Below, one piece after another: positions 46,174-58,000 of a stretch of 64,000 nucleotides of DNA; within the stretch, counting starts at the first letter, position 1; every line of letters begins with the position of its first letter. The translations under genes were made by a program, and so were the position numbers. The DNA comes from Talpa occidentalis (taxonomy: Eukaryota > Chordata > Mammalia > Eulipotyphla > Talpidae). The stretch covers positions 55,478,329 to 55,542,328 of the forward strand of contig NW_023601212.1 in the NCBI RefSeq assembly GCF_014898055.3, read 5' to 3'. A model generated the notes under the pieces. It made no database searches, had not been told where the DNA came from, and worked only from the letters and a program-made list of their open reading frames with translations.

Positions 46174-46453
46174 TTTTTTAATACATTTTTTCCATTTATT
46201 TTTTATTTATGCAATAGCTGGGATACAGGTCAGAGGCCGAGTGGGAGGGTGAGAGGATTCACCAGAGACAGAGTAGGGAGCAGAACAGGCAGACAGACCA
46301 AAGCACTGCTGAGGGGAGCAGAGGATGCAACAGGAGAGATCTGCCGTGCCATGTGGAATCTCCCTGGCCGCCCGGGAATCCAACCTGCGCTGCAGAGGGT
46401 GCGGACAGCTTCACAGTGCTGTGATCAACCTGCTGCACCACCAGGGAGGCTCC
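46174..46453 (-). repeat. SINE
   Basis: Target duplication TGTTACAATATTTTA at 46159-46173 and about 46454-46468, just after the L2 end. Confidence 0.93.
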
Positions 46454-46599
46454 TGTTACAATATTTTACATGTTAACATGCTTTTATTCTATTGTTAACT
46501 CTTGACTTAAAGACTTAGGCCAAGAATGCTCTTTTGAGAGACCTCTGCTTTTATCTGTACTAATAGCATTGTTGTTTATGATACCAAAACATTCAGGCC

Positions 46600-46745
46600 A
46601 CATCTCTGTATATAATAGCTGATATACTTTTCTGTTTCTCTCATTAGAATGTGGGGTTATTGGGGGCAAGGGATTATGACTTAATTACCTTGTACCCCTG
46701 GTCTTGGGCTTGTGTTTCATAGACTACTTACGTTATAAAAAGCAT
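46600..46745 (+). repeat. L2 3' fragment
   Basis: 'ctctcattagaatgtggggttattgggggcaaggga' and 'tacccctggtcttgggcttg' follow the L2 terminal pattern. Confidence 0.5.
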
Positions 46746-46913
46746 TCAAGGTACCTGTTGTTCTTGTTTCTTGATATTTATATTATGTAATGTTATATAT
46801 TGACTGTTCCTGGATTTTAAAATTTCATTTCTTTGCTTCCTAAAGTGAAAATTGCTTAGATACTTGATTTATGAAATAATCAGTATTCTAATGAATATAT
46901 ATCTTACTTTTTT

Positions 46914-46976
46914 TTAAAGATTTTTTTTAAGGATTTATTTATATAAGCACTGGGGTACAAGCCAGAGGCTTGTACC
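46914..46976 (-). repeat. SINE tail fragment
   Basis: Inverted tail and about 25 bases of body ('aagcactggggtacaagccagaggct'), after which SINE similarity stops abruptly. Confidence 0.8.
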
Positions 46977-47749
46977 GTGAACGGTGATTTGGGATGTTGG
47001 TCATAATTAGTATAGTATGATTGTGTACTGTGATTTGGGATGTTGGTAGGGGGATTGAAGAATTGCAGACTTCATCTTCATGTGGAGGAATTAGCGGAGC
47101 AATTGATAGTTGGGTAAGATTATGTAAGCATTCCACTTCTAGATAAGTGCAGCAGAGTTTGTACATTTTATATTGGTGACTCATTAAATTGTTCCTAAGA
47201 TGTAGCTGTGGTTAATGTACTTGTGTTTCCTAATTTTCACTCTCTTTTATCAGTGTTGCTTTTCTTTTATACTCTTGACATCAAAAGTTGTACCACCTCG
47301 GTATGCCTTAGAATTAATGACTTAGTCAGTGGGTAATGTTATTCCTGTAAGAAATCTATTTTAAGATAATCTTTTTTTCCAGAATCTTAATCATTTTGCC
47401 ATATGTTTTGCATTTCTGTTTCAGTTTTTTGTTGTGATATCATTTAAGTGAAACAATAGTTACGGAAACTAAAAGCATACTAAAAATTTCTTGATTTTTT
47501 TTTTTTTGGCATGGATTTAAGTACCATAAAGATTTATTTTATAAAAAACAATGGCTTAAAAACCTACATTTATATATTTTTATTTTGTCAAAATTTTTAT
47601 GTAGATTTATTTAAATAATTAAAAAATAATAAATTAGGGTGTGAGATTGAAGACATCTCTGATTGCCTTTTTTCCTAGTGTAGGCCTGCCTTTGTATGCC
47701 AGAGCTGCTTACCTTTACAGCTGCTTACCTATATGGTCGTTTATGGATT
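46977..47749. other. Intronic, unassigned
   Basis: Begins with an 18-base direct repeat, GTGATTTGGGATGTTGGT, at 46984-47001 and 47030-47047. I could not place 46977-47190 in any family. The rest is AT-rich without a recognised feature. Confidence 0.5.
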
Positions 47750-48240
47750 CAGTCTTTCAAAACAATTTTTTGGTATTGTTGTAAAATATACAACATAAAA
47801 TTTGACATTTTAACCATTTTTAAGTGTACAATTCAGTGGTATTAATTGCATTCATACTATTATGCAACCAATCATCACCACTATTTCCAAGATTTTTTCA
47901 ATGACGTACGTGGAAAATGTCACCAGTGTTCAATAACTCCCCATTTCTCCCTTCTCACAGTCCTTGATAGTCTTTAATCTGCTTTCTGTCTTTGAATTTG
48001 CCTATTTTAGGTATTTCATATAAGTGAACTATGCAGTATTTGTCATTTTGAATGCAGCTTATTTCATCAATCTTAGTGTTTTTAGGGTTTATTCATATTA
48101 TAGCATATCAGAACTTAATTCCTTTTGATAGCTGTTTGTATTACTACGTTTTGTGTTTTTCCCTTTTTCCCCCCATTTCCTGATGAGTACTTAGGTGGTT
48201 TTCACCTTGAGCTATTGTCAGAATGTATTTTGAGGAATCA
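47750..48240 (-). repeat. L1M antisense 3' UTR
   Basis: 'tttaaccatttttaagtgtacaattcagtggtattaattgcattcatac', 'caaccaatcatcaccac', 'ggtatttcatataagtgaactatgcagtatttgtc'. Confidence 0.85.
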
Positions 48241-48344
48241 CCAAACTGTTTCTACAGGGTCTATACCATTTTATATCTTTACCTGAAACGTATGGGAATT
48301 CATTCTTCGGAGATTATTCTATCTACAAGTTCTTTAAGTAGTTA

Positions 48345-48462
48345 TATCACCTTGGGTGAGTCTCTTAACCTCTGGATTTCAGTTACTTTGGCCTTGAACT
48401 TGAGCTTGAATTATTATATAAAGTTTCTTCTCTCTCTAAAATTCTGTGAATTGCCATGATAT
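48345..48462 (+). repeat. MIR-type SINE
   Basis: 'ccttgggtgagtctcttaacctctgg' then 'ctctctaaaattctgtga'. Confidence 0.65.
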
Positions 48463-48890
48463 TTACACTGGCAGTTCTGATCTCTCCTATCCCTTTAAAA
48501 AGAGCAATTTGACTATATAATGGGAGCAGAACATTTATATGCCTCATGATACAAATAGACTCAACTTTCCAAATATTTTCTGATTCTTATTTGTTAGATA
48601 TGAGCCACTTTGTAAAAGTTAGTTTATTGAAGATTTTCAGGTACATTAATATTGAAGTATAAGCTTCTATTAATTTGTACTTTGGCTACAAAAATTATAA
48701 CCTGGACAGAAATTTACATTTTTGACACAATCTGTGTCAAAAAAGGTCTTGCTACACACTATTTTACATTAGTAATAGACATAAGATTTACATATATATA
48801 TATAAAATTATCAAAGTTATATAAATATATCATATCTAATATGAGGAATCACATAATAAAATACTTAACACTCATAAGAAAACAGGTTGT

Positions 48891-49154
48891 GGGCCTCCCC
48901 TGGTGGCGCAGTGGTTGAGCACTGGGCTGCGAGGCTGCCCGCGGCCTCTGCAGCTCTGGTTCGATCCCCAGCCACCGGTGAGGGTCCCACATGGCGCGCA
49001 GACCTCTCCTGCTGCCTGCTGCTCCCCTCAGCAGTGTATTTTGTCCTTCTGCCTGTTCTGTTCCCTGCTCTGGCTCTAGTGAATTCTCACCCTTCCGCGC
49101 TTCTGGCTGTACCCAGTGCTCATAGAAATAAATAAATAAATCTTTAAAAAAAAA
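48891..49154 (+). repeat. SINE, young subgroup
   Basis: Perfect 15-base target duplication AAGAAAACAGGTTGT at 48876-48890 and 49155-49169. Confidence 0.95.
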
Positions 49155-49169
49155 AAGAAAACAGGTTGT

Positions 49170-49875
49170 TTTTAAGAGTGTAGCACCATTTGCATAAAGG
49201 TAATTATTTTTAGATGCTTAATGAAATAAAGGGGAGAAAGGAATCAAGGATAACTGTAAACTTAAACCCAACAGACTAGTAGTTGTTCTCATTATGAAGA
49301 AATAGAAAATTTGAAGTAGAAGTGAATGCACAAGAATTTAAGTCAGTACAAGCTTTAATACAGTTGTTACTTTCAGTAGAATTTTGGCACATTGGAACTT
49401 GAATCTTTTATTGCCAAAATTTGTTCCAGTCTATGTAATTATGTCCCTGATGTTGTGTGTGTGCGGGTGTGTGCGCGCCCATGCAGGAATATTTGCATAC
49501 CACTTCAAATGACATACCAGAATGTATTAAACATACAATAAATAGGAAGACCAGAAGTCTCCAATTCTGTGTTATGGACATTCTGTAGGAAGACCACAAC
49601 ATCCCAATAGGCCATAATGGGCTAAGGAAAATAAGTTTAAGTAGGAAATTTTCCCTTGGCTACCGGTGACTGATCAGGGAAAACTACGAGTACTATATCC
49701 TCACCAAGATCCCATTTTTAATTTGCTTTTGTAACCTGTTAATACACATTCTACCCCAGCTTTGCAAGAAAAGGGTGTATTTATATGTAGGTATTTTTAA
49801 AAGTTGATTTTAGCACACACTTTAAAAAAAGGATAGTTCCTGAAAATAAGATTTGTGGAAGAAAATAGGTATAGC
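49170..49875. other. Intronic, no gene seen
   Basis: Contains a short alternating GT/GC run at 49455-49482 and nothing else I can name. Confidence 0.5.
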
Positions 49876-49876
49876 C

Positions 49877-50461
49877 CTGGAGGCGCAGGAATTAAAGACA
49901 GCACTATCAAGCTATCGGCAGCAGCCGCTGCAGCACGAGTTCAATCCCCAGCTGGCCAGGGAGCCACCCACATGGTGCAGCAGACCTCTCCTCACTCGCC
50001 CACTGCTCCCCTCAGCAGTATATTTCTGTCAATCTGCCTGTTCTGTTCCCTACTCTGTCTCTGGTGAGTCCTCTCACCCCCCACACCCCTGGCCTGTACC
50101 TCAGCTCTTGCATACATAAATAAATCTTTTTTTTTTTTTTTATAGAGGCATGTTTTATTATTTATTTATTTATTTGTTCGTTTTTGTTTATACATGCACT
50201 GGGTACAGTCAGAAGCGCGGGAGGGTGAGAGAATTCACCAGAGCCAGAGCGGGGAGCAGAGCAGGCAGAAGGACCGAAGTACACTGCTGAGGGGAGCAGC
50301 GGGCTGCAGGAGAGGTCTGCGCGCCATGTGGGACCCTCCTTCGGTGGCCGGGGAGCAGCTGGGGATTGAACCGGCACCGCAGAGGCCGCGGGCAGCTTCG
50401 CAACCCAGCACTCAACCGCTGCGCCACCGGGGAGGCCCCATAAATAAATCTTTAAAAAAAA
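49877..50461 (+). repeat. SINE, older subgroup, tail split by a second SINE
   Basis: Outer copy: body 49877-50128, tail remnant 50437-50461. Outer target duplication AAAATAGGTATAGCC before it and AAAATAGTTATAGCC after it (from about 50459), one mismatch. Confidence 0.92.
50129..50436 (-). repeat. SINE nested in the tail, variant-tail subgroup
   Basis: Young copy whose minus-strand tail is AATAATAAAACATGCCTCTATA. Target duplication CATAAATAAATCTTT at about 50115 and at 50438-50452 lies in the tail of the outer SINE. Confidence 0.93.
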
Positions 50462-52640
50462 ATAGTTATAGCCTATTCTCATCAATTGCAATTGCATGGA
50501 TTAATTGCTGTTAAATGAATGACTAGGTGTTAAACTCAAGATTTCCTATTTTCCTATTTATTTACGTTTCAGTAGATATGGAACAAAGCATGGTAATAAC
50601 TGATTATCTTTTTCAATTCTGCATTTAGTCCTAGGGCAAGATACTCCCAAAGACTGACAGCTTCCTTGAGGATGACTGTAGTTGGAAGGGGATGGTATGT
50701 CATGACTATTCTTGGAACTTGACTTGGCTGCTGCTTTGCTGCTTTGGCAGAAACCAGAAGGGTTGGGCAGGATCTCAGGGCATCTTTGAAATAATCAAGA
50801 TGCTTAGTGTAGCAGTCCAAATTGTGACTAGTTGTCAGTCTTCTTATAGTGTTGGTTTTTTTCCTAATGTTTTATAGTCTTTAATCCTTGTTTTTATCAG
50901 TAATAGAAGCTTGTTTCTCATTAGTTTATCTTTTCTCCTAGGCCTGGATATTCAAGCTCTTTTTTCCTATTGGTTTACTCCTAAACTTGACTCATTAAAA
51001 TCAGAGATTTGTTTCTGAAAAATGGCTCCACTGCTTGTTTTTGTGCAATAGGAAAATCTAACACTAAAAACTAAAACATTGGCTGTTAATAAGAGCATTA
51101 TTACTTTCGTTTTCTTCAATAGCACATAAATAATACAGGTGTGATTTCCATCATTTCCCAATGCAAGATATTTTTAGAACTTTAAGAACTCTTTTATGCA
51201 TGTAGTTAAAAGGGAGTGATTATTTTGATCAATTTCATATAACCTTTTGCATATGGTAGGGACTATGGTAAGAATTTGTCTAGCCTGTAATTGCCTTTAT
51301 TAATTTGTTCATCATTCCTTTTCATCAGCCTTTACGTCTTACTGCCCAGGGCATGAGCTCACATTCCCATTTATTAGACTTAACAAGACAGTGGCATGCT
51401 GGACAGTAGTAAAACTTCTTAGGATATCTGTCTGCCAAGAGACTAAAATTAAGAGCTAGATGTTTATTCCTTAAGGACATCCATTTAAGGAGAGTTGTTC
51501 CCTCCTCCCATCCCATCCTCAGACAGCTAATTTATTTCTTTTAGGTAGCTTCAAACCTGTCTGGTCTTATATTCTCAGTAAGCCACCAGATACTTACTAA
51601 GCCTTTACTATTGTGAAACCTTTTGGCAATGGAAGTCTGTTCTGTCAGCTTTAAGTGACAAGTGGTGACTGTTCTGTTCTGTAGCAGGAGAGAAACACAA
51701 GGCCAATTCAAGGGATTCAGAGAATAGGGTAAAAGAACTAGCCAAACATCTATCACCCTGGTTAACACTCTGCCCCCTGTTTATTTTTTATCTGGCTTTC
51801 ATATCCTTAACTTCTGCTGCGGTGGTCTTGTATGTTTTCTACCTTACCTGTTAATGTCCCCAAAACACGCCCCCACTCCAATCCCAAGCACATCTCAATA
51901 GCTTTCCTCCTATTCTTGAAATAAAAAGTGCTCTAAGAAATTTCACAGGGAGTAACAAAAGGGATAAGCACAAAGGTCGTCTAGGGATAATCTCTTTTCA
52001 TATTTCTCCACCTTCATTTTGCTTAAAAACAGAATAGCTGAAGGGTATAAAAAATTTGTAGACATTTTAAGATTGCACTGTAGGCTGAATGAAGTAATAA
52101 TCTTATTTATGAATACTTCATATATAATTCATATATTTCAAACTAATTTTCAGGTATATATATACGGGTGTAGGCAGTTTTACTAAGGAATATCAAAGAG
52201 GAACTATTCTATAGGAAAGGCTGTGGGTTCATTATGGGTTTGCAGGTGTGGGGGTGGGACAAGCTGCTGCTTTGATTCAAGGTGAGGAGGTGGAGAAGGG
52301 AGGCTGTCATATTCCCAGGACATGCAGGGTAAGGAGAGTGAAAGTCAGAGGGAGACAAAGAGAACCTGTTGGGAGTCAAGGGAGGCTCTGCATCTGCTTA
52401 TACATAGGTTAGCATATTAAAGATGCACTAATAATATAAAAGGGGTTTTCCCCCTGTTACTTGAAATTCGATATGAGCATATGTACACTATAATATGACA
52501 AAAGTGCTGGTTTAACAGGATATTCAAAACATTTTTCTTGCAATAATCTCCTGCTTCATGATATTTTTTGAGAGAGTATCTAAATTATTCTTTTTAAAAA
52601 GTACTTACTTTGCTTTTATATAAACACATATCTAGTCAGT
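50462..52640. other. Intronic, no gene seen
   Basis: About 2.2 kb free of young repeats. Unique-looking sequence with only short open frames on both strands. Confidence 0.5.
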
Positions 52641-52898
52641 GTTCAAATTGTTAGGGGAGTGGATACTCATGGATCTGGGTGTGTACGTCAGTTGAAGAAT
52701 AACAGCCTCCATACCAAACGTGAGAGCAAGCAAGTGTGGATTTGTTGAAGCAAGAGGAAAGAACTCTTGACACCAGGAGGTGGCCCAAGGGAGGATGCCC
52801 GCTTACTCCAGCCGTGTCCATGACTATATACTGTCAGACTTCTTGTTGCCCAATGTGCCAGACTATTGATTAAGCACTAGGTGGCTGGGAAATTTCGT
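52641..52898. other. Possible LTR-like fragment
   Basis: Moderately GC, with wording such as 'gaagcaagaggaaagaactcttgac' and 'ccaggaggtggcccaaggg', unlike the flanks. Could be part of an old LTR interrupted by the SINE cluster. Unproven. Confidence 0.3.
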
Positions 52899-52917
52899 GT
52901 TGGTTGTTTTTCTTTCC

Positions 52918-53182
52918 CTTTTTTTTTTTTTTAAGATTTATTTATGCATATAAGAACTGGGGTACAGGCCAGAGGTATGAAGGGTGAGAGGACTCACCAG
53001 AGACAGAATGGGAAACAGAATAGCAGACTGAAATACATTGCTGAGGGAAGCAGCGGGCCAGACAGGAGAGGTCTCCTGCGCCATGTGGGTCATCTCCCTG
53101 GCTGGCGATACAACTTGTGTTGCAGTGGTTGCAAATAGCGTTATAGTGCTGCGCCTTAACCGTTTGCACCACCAGGAAGGCC
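52918..53182 (-). repeat. SINE A of a three-copy cluster
   Basis: Older-type minus copy ending GGAAGGCCC. The whole cluster is bounded by GGTTGTTTTTCTTTCCC (about 52901-52917) and GGTTGTTTTTCTGTTCCC (about 53688-53705). Confidence 0.88.
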
Positions 53183-53684
53183 CCTCTTTTATTTTTTAAA
53201 AGATTTATTTTTAGGGCCTCCCCTGGTGGCGCAGATGGTTGAGCGCAGCACTGTGAATCTGTCCGCAGCCTCTGCAGTGCTGGTTAGATCCCGGCCTGCC
53301 GGCGAGGGTCCCACATAGCACAGCAGACCTCTCCTGCCTCTCTCACTGCTCCCCTCAGCAGTGTATTTCGTCAATCTGCCTGTTCTGTTCCCGGCTCTGT
53401 CTTTGGTGAATCCTCTCACCCTCCCACACATCTGGCCTGTACCCCAGTTCTTGTATAAATAAATAAATAAATCTTAAAAAAAAGATTAATTTTTATTTTT
53501 ACATAGAAGAGCTAGGTGTAGGCCAGAAGTGGTGAGAGGATTCACCAGAGACAGAGTGGGGAGACAAGAAAGGTCTGCTGTGCCATGTGGGTCACCTCCC
53601 TAGCTGGGGATCAAACTCGTGCTGTAGTGGCTGTGGATAGCTTCATAGTGTTGAGACTTAACCCCTGTGCCACAAGAGAGGCTC
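53183..53684 (-). repeat. SINE B, split by SINE C
   Basis: Tail part 53183-53212, body 53479-53684, ending in the decayed GAGAGGCTCC. Lacks part of the middle (jumps from 'gtggggag' to 'acaagaaaggtctgctg'). Confidence 0.82.
53213..53478 (+). repeat. SINE C inside the tail of SINE B
   Basis: Young plus copy with TCTTAAAA tail. AGATTTATTTTT before it and AGATTAATTTTT after it are its target duplication, taken from the tail of SINE B. Confidence 0.9.
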
Positions 53685-53705
53685 CTGGTTGTTTTTCTGT
53701 TCCCT

Positions 53706-56151
53706 AATTATCCTGTAACCAGATCTTATTCTAGGTAGTGGCTCACTGAGCAACATTTCAGTAAAACACTTCTGTTTTCCTGGGAGCTGTATTGTTACTT
53801 CTTTTCCTATATTGTTTAAAATCACTGTCCTGTGTCACAGCCTTTCCTGTTCCCCAAAATTCACCTGGTCTCAATTCCTCTCAAAATATCATTCTTTTTC
53901 ATTTTATTTGAATTATTACCCAGATAAAATCTCTTTTCACATTGATGTACTTAATACTTGGTATAATAGTATTTCTAATGGGAATACATATATTTCTTTT
54001 GATCTGTAAGTTCTCTGCTTCGCTCTTGATATTATTTTACATAAAGCAAAGGTTATTCATTCTAAAAAACCATGAAAAGCCTTTATAGCTTTAAAGTTTG
54101 TTGCTGTGTTACTGTATGAAAGGAATTACTTCCTAGAGCATGCTTTCAAATTTCTTGATGTTTTTAGAAGAATGCATATGAAAGTTTTTTTTAGCTAAGA
54201 ATTTTCTTTATAACATGATTTGTTATAGTTTCTAAATGTCCAGATGAGGGTTGTTATATCCATATTTTCCACTACAAAGTTCACCGTAGTATTTTGGGTG
54301 GACACTTGTCTGACCTTGTTAATTTAGTTTCATCAGAAGAGGTTTGCTTGTGTTGTGGTCAGAATTAAAACAGATCGAGCTTATATGTATTTACATTAGG
54401 AATAGACTCAATTTTATGTTATGGCATGATCTGAGTAACACCAGCAGGGTCTCTGTGCCTACTTATTAATGCTTAAAATTCTTTCTTTGAGGAAATTTAT
54501 TTTTAACTGTCTATCCTATTAATGTGCAAATATTACTATAGTTGGGGTGGTGGGATTCAGTGTAATTATTTACAAATTAATATCTGTTAATGAATTTAGT
54601 GCCATTAAAGTCTTAGTAAAAGTTATTTGTCAGATTGTATTTAAGTTGTAAAGAGTAAGGCTTTAGCCCACAATTATTCCAGAGGCTTTGCCTGGAGGGA
54701 CAGTCCTTATGTGTATTATTATATGTGTGCATACAGAGTGGTGGGAGTACCCTGTGGGGTATGGGTAGGTATCGTGGACGAATTCACAAGAGACCAGGGA
54801 AGAGGAGCATCTACTCACCAAGGGCACCTTTATGATCTTCCCTAGGATAAGGTCTGACTAAGTAGTTCCTTTTTCTTGAAGTGTAGCATGTAGCAACTTT
54901 TTCATTTGAAAATGCTGGTAATCTGTTATTTATTCTTGTTTGTTATTTTTTTTTTTTTAACTTCGCCATCAATTATTTGAGTTCTAATTTTGTAATTAGT
55001 TTTAGGGAGAAGAAAGGTATTTGTGAATGTGCTTGGAATTGTTTTTTCTTTTTTTGATCTCCTTGGGGAAATGTCAGCAGTCACTAAAGAACATGTGTGA
55101 CCAATGGCAGTTAGGTTTTATTTTTCCAGAAAGTAGAAAATAAATAATGCAAGAGTTTTCTGAGTACATGAAAATATAAATGTGCAAACTCATTCTTTGA
55201 CATTTCACAAAATTTGACATTTCATACAAAATTTATTTCTATTTCTTTGTACTTACGCATAGCATAATTAAGTACATATACTTTATTTCATAATAGTGTA
55301 AAATGAACTTATTCTGACCAAATCTGTAACTTCTCAAGAGTAGAATGTCTATATTGTTCATCTTTGTATTTCCAGTAGTACCTAGCGAACTGTTAAACCC
55401 TGCTTTAAGTGTCCAGCATGTGATGCATTATTAAGGGACTAGTGAAATTATCTGTGATTCTGTGCAGATGGCCAATACTTATATAGCCAGTTACCAATCA
55501 TTATATTAGAGCTATCGGCTTTTGATCTGAGTAGTTGTTCAAAAAATTTGCGTGAATAAGAATTTCCATTTGTGTGACTTAAGTTCTCACTTCCTATTTA
55601 ATACTTTGTTACTGTGAAGTACAATTGTGTTGGGGATTTGTATGTATATATACATTTTTAGAGAAGCAATTAAAATAATCTACTTTGTTACCAGGTTTTC
55701 TAGAGTTGGATAGAATTAAAACAATGTTCAGCCTACATTTGACTTTCCCTGCTTGTATTTTTCATAACTGCTTAAAGTCCTTTGGTTTTGACTTGTTATG
55801 CTCTTCTTGGTATGCCTGTTGTTAAAACCCCCTTTTTTTGTGTGTGCAAAAGTGCTTATTCTTGTTTGTATTGTACTTTAATTATTTTCATTTGGAATTA
55901 CTCTTTAGAAGTTATATTTTTCTGTCTCAACTGTCACAAAAATCAAGAAAAGCAGAAAATGGGAGAAAATTCTAACTTGGAGATCTTTTAGTACATTCTA
56001 GTATAGCCAAACAAATCTGAAACTAGTTTCCAGATGAAATTAGTCTGTATCATCCTCTGTGAGTCCACACAATTTGAAGCTTTAATAGCTGGCCTCCTAA
56101 GTCACCCTAGTTAATGTCCATAGCAGTGATCATCAAACATTTTTGTTCACA
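53706..56151. other. Intronic, mostly unique-looking
   Basis: A T run at 54948-54958, and a possible L2 end (plus) at about 55335-55410. The stretch 54700-54870 is richer in GC and may be an old repeat I cannot name. No gene seen. Confidence 0.5.
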
Positions 56152-56153
56152 TA

Positions 56154-56234
56154 TTGGTTTGTCGGAAAAGTCATGATGTATTTTTTCTAAGTTTTTCAAA
56201 GCAAAAATGCTTCACGACTTATCCAACAACCCAA
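56154..56234. mobile_element. Mariner-type MITE, palindromic (81 bp)
   Basis: Left arm begins TTGGTTTGTCGGAAAAGTC, right arm ends GACTTATCCAACAACCCAA. The arms are inverted copies over roughly 38 bases with a few mismatches. TA on both sides (56152-56153, 56235-56236) is the mariner target duplication. Size and shape are those of MADE1, but the end sequence differs. Confidence 0.85.
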
Positions 56235-56236
56235 TA

Positions 56237-57219
56237 TTTGCTAAAGGAATTTCTAAAAGATACAGTTGAACAAAGGGAAATGTCTGTAAACGGATAGCAT
56301 GAGAGAGGTCTCTCTTTTATTATCTTCTATAAACAGGTAGTAATTACATGAATATATACATGTATCAAATTTCATAGAACTAAAAATAGCTGTCCACTCT
56401 TGCACTTGTTTTGGGTGACATCTAAAAACTTGTGGCAAGTTTAAATAATTATAAATTATTTAATTTTGAAAGATGAGATTTAAGACAGAATTATTACTAC
56501 ATTAAGAAAAATGTATCCAGAAATCTAGATGCCACAGTGATTTATAACTTAGACTGGCCATTTTAAAAAGTACATGAACAGACTCATTTTTAACTGCTAA
56601 AAGCAGTAAATTATTCCTGTTTTTCTTTGTATTTCTGTTCCAATGCGCTTATAGAATTTTATCTTAATGTATTTTATTGATCACCTAATTACCATATGAT
56701 CGGTCTCTGTGCCTAAGATAGGGGCTACAAATCGAAATTGAATTGAATTTAGTTTGTTTAAAAATTTTATGGATTTGGGATTTTGACTACTGGTTTATAA
56801 ACAAAATGATATAAATATAATATATTTTTGATAGAATGTGTTTCCAGTAAACAATTACTCGATCAGCTGAGTTTGACTGGGATCAGCTGTATTTGTCTCT
56901 AAGCTTGCAGGTCGGCTCTGAGTGTCTGATAATCTTGTGGAGAGAGTTAAGTACAAGAGGGGTGAAATACATGAAGCCTGTTTAGGCCCCAAATTAAAAT
57001 TGGCACACCACCCACATTGGTAGGGAGAGAAAGTCACATGACTAAGCCCAATACCAGTGGGACAGGGAATTGCCTTATGTATAGAGACTGCCAGATCTTT
57101 TGGCTGAAGATGTGGATGTATAATTCTACAGCAGGGAAGAATGAAAAAACTGGGAACAATAAATCCAACCTATTCTGTGCATCTTTTAATGAGTTTTTTT
57201 TTTTTTTTGGTTTGTATAT
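56237..57219. other. Intronic, no gene seen
   Basis: AT-rich, without a recognised repeat. Confidence 0.5.
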
Positions 57220-57239
57220 GTTTACTAGAATGCGGTATC

Positions 57240-58000
57240 TGAATCAAGATCTGAAGCAGTAGGAGTTAACCAGGCAAACTGAGAGTGGAGAAAATGGGTA
57301 GAAATATTTGGGGCCTAGGGAATAATATTTGCCAAAATAAAAGAGGGTTTGGAGAACTACAGAATTCATTATCTCCAAAGCATGAGTTAAGAGGTCAGGT
57401 GTTTGCCAAAAGACAAAGGGCAGGAGAGTAAAGCTAAGGTAATACTGCAAAAGTACTTTTATGTCCTAGAAGGGTGATTAGACTGTAACTTGAATGCAAT
57501 GGAGAAATCATTGGAAGGTTTTAAACAGGGCAGTGACGTGATCATATTTTCTTGTGTTCTACAAAAAAAACGGTCATCTTTGGCTGTTTATGCATATTGA
57601 ATTGATGTTAGATAAGACCAGAGACTGAGAGACCAGTGAGACCATTGCAAAAACCTAGGTGAAGAGGGGCCTCCCTAGAGGTGTAAGGGGTTTAACACTG
57701 CACTGTGAAGCAGTCCGCAGCTTCTGCGGCACAAATTCGATTCCTGGCTGGCCAGGGAGATTCCCACATGGGGAGGCAGACCTCTCCTGTCTTGCCCGCT
57801 CCTTTCAGCAGTGTACTTTGGTCAGTCTGCCTGTTCTGCTCCCCACTGTGTCTCTGGTGAATCCTCTCACCCCCTGCACCTCTGGCCTGTACTCCAGCTT
57901 GTATGCATAAATAAATAAATCTTAAAAAAAAAAACCAAAAAAACAAAAACCTAGGTGAAGAAGGAAGGTTGTCTAAACTAAGGGAGTGGAGTTCAGACCA
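57240..58000 (-). repeat. L2 element with a SINE inside
   Basis: 'gactgtaacttgaatgcaatggagaaatcattggaaggttttaaacagggcagtgacgtgatca' parallels the L2 antisense text also seen at 38700. Boundaries uncertain. Confidence 0.5.
57666..57943 (+). repeat. SINE, older subgroup
   Basis: Perfect 18-base target duplication CAAAAACCTAGGTGAAGA at 57648-57665 and 57944-57961, the longest in the window. Confidence 0.95.

Noticed and set aside
46977..47190. Nuclear mitochondrial insert
   Set aside because: Codon-like CCAACATCCCAAATC text on the minus strand first suggested mitochondrial DNA, but I could not match it to any mitochondrial gene. Left as unplaced.
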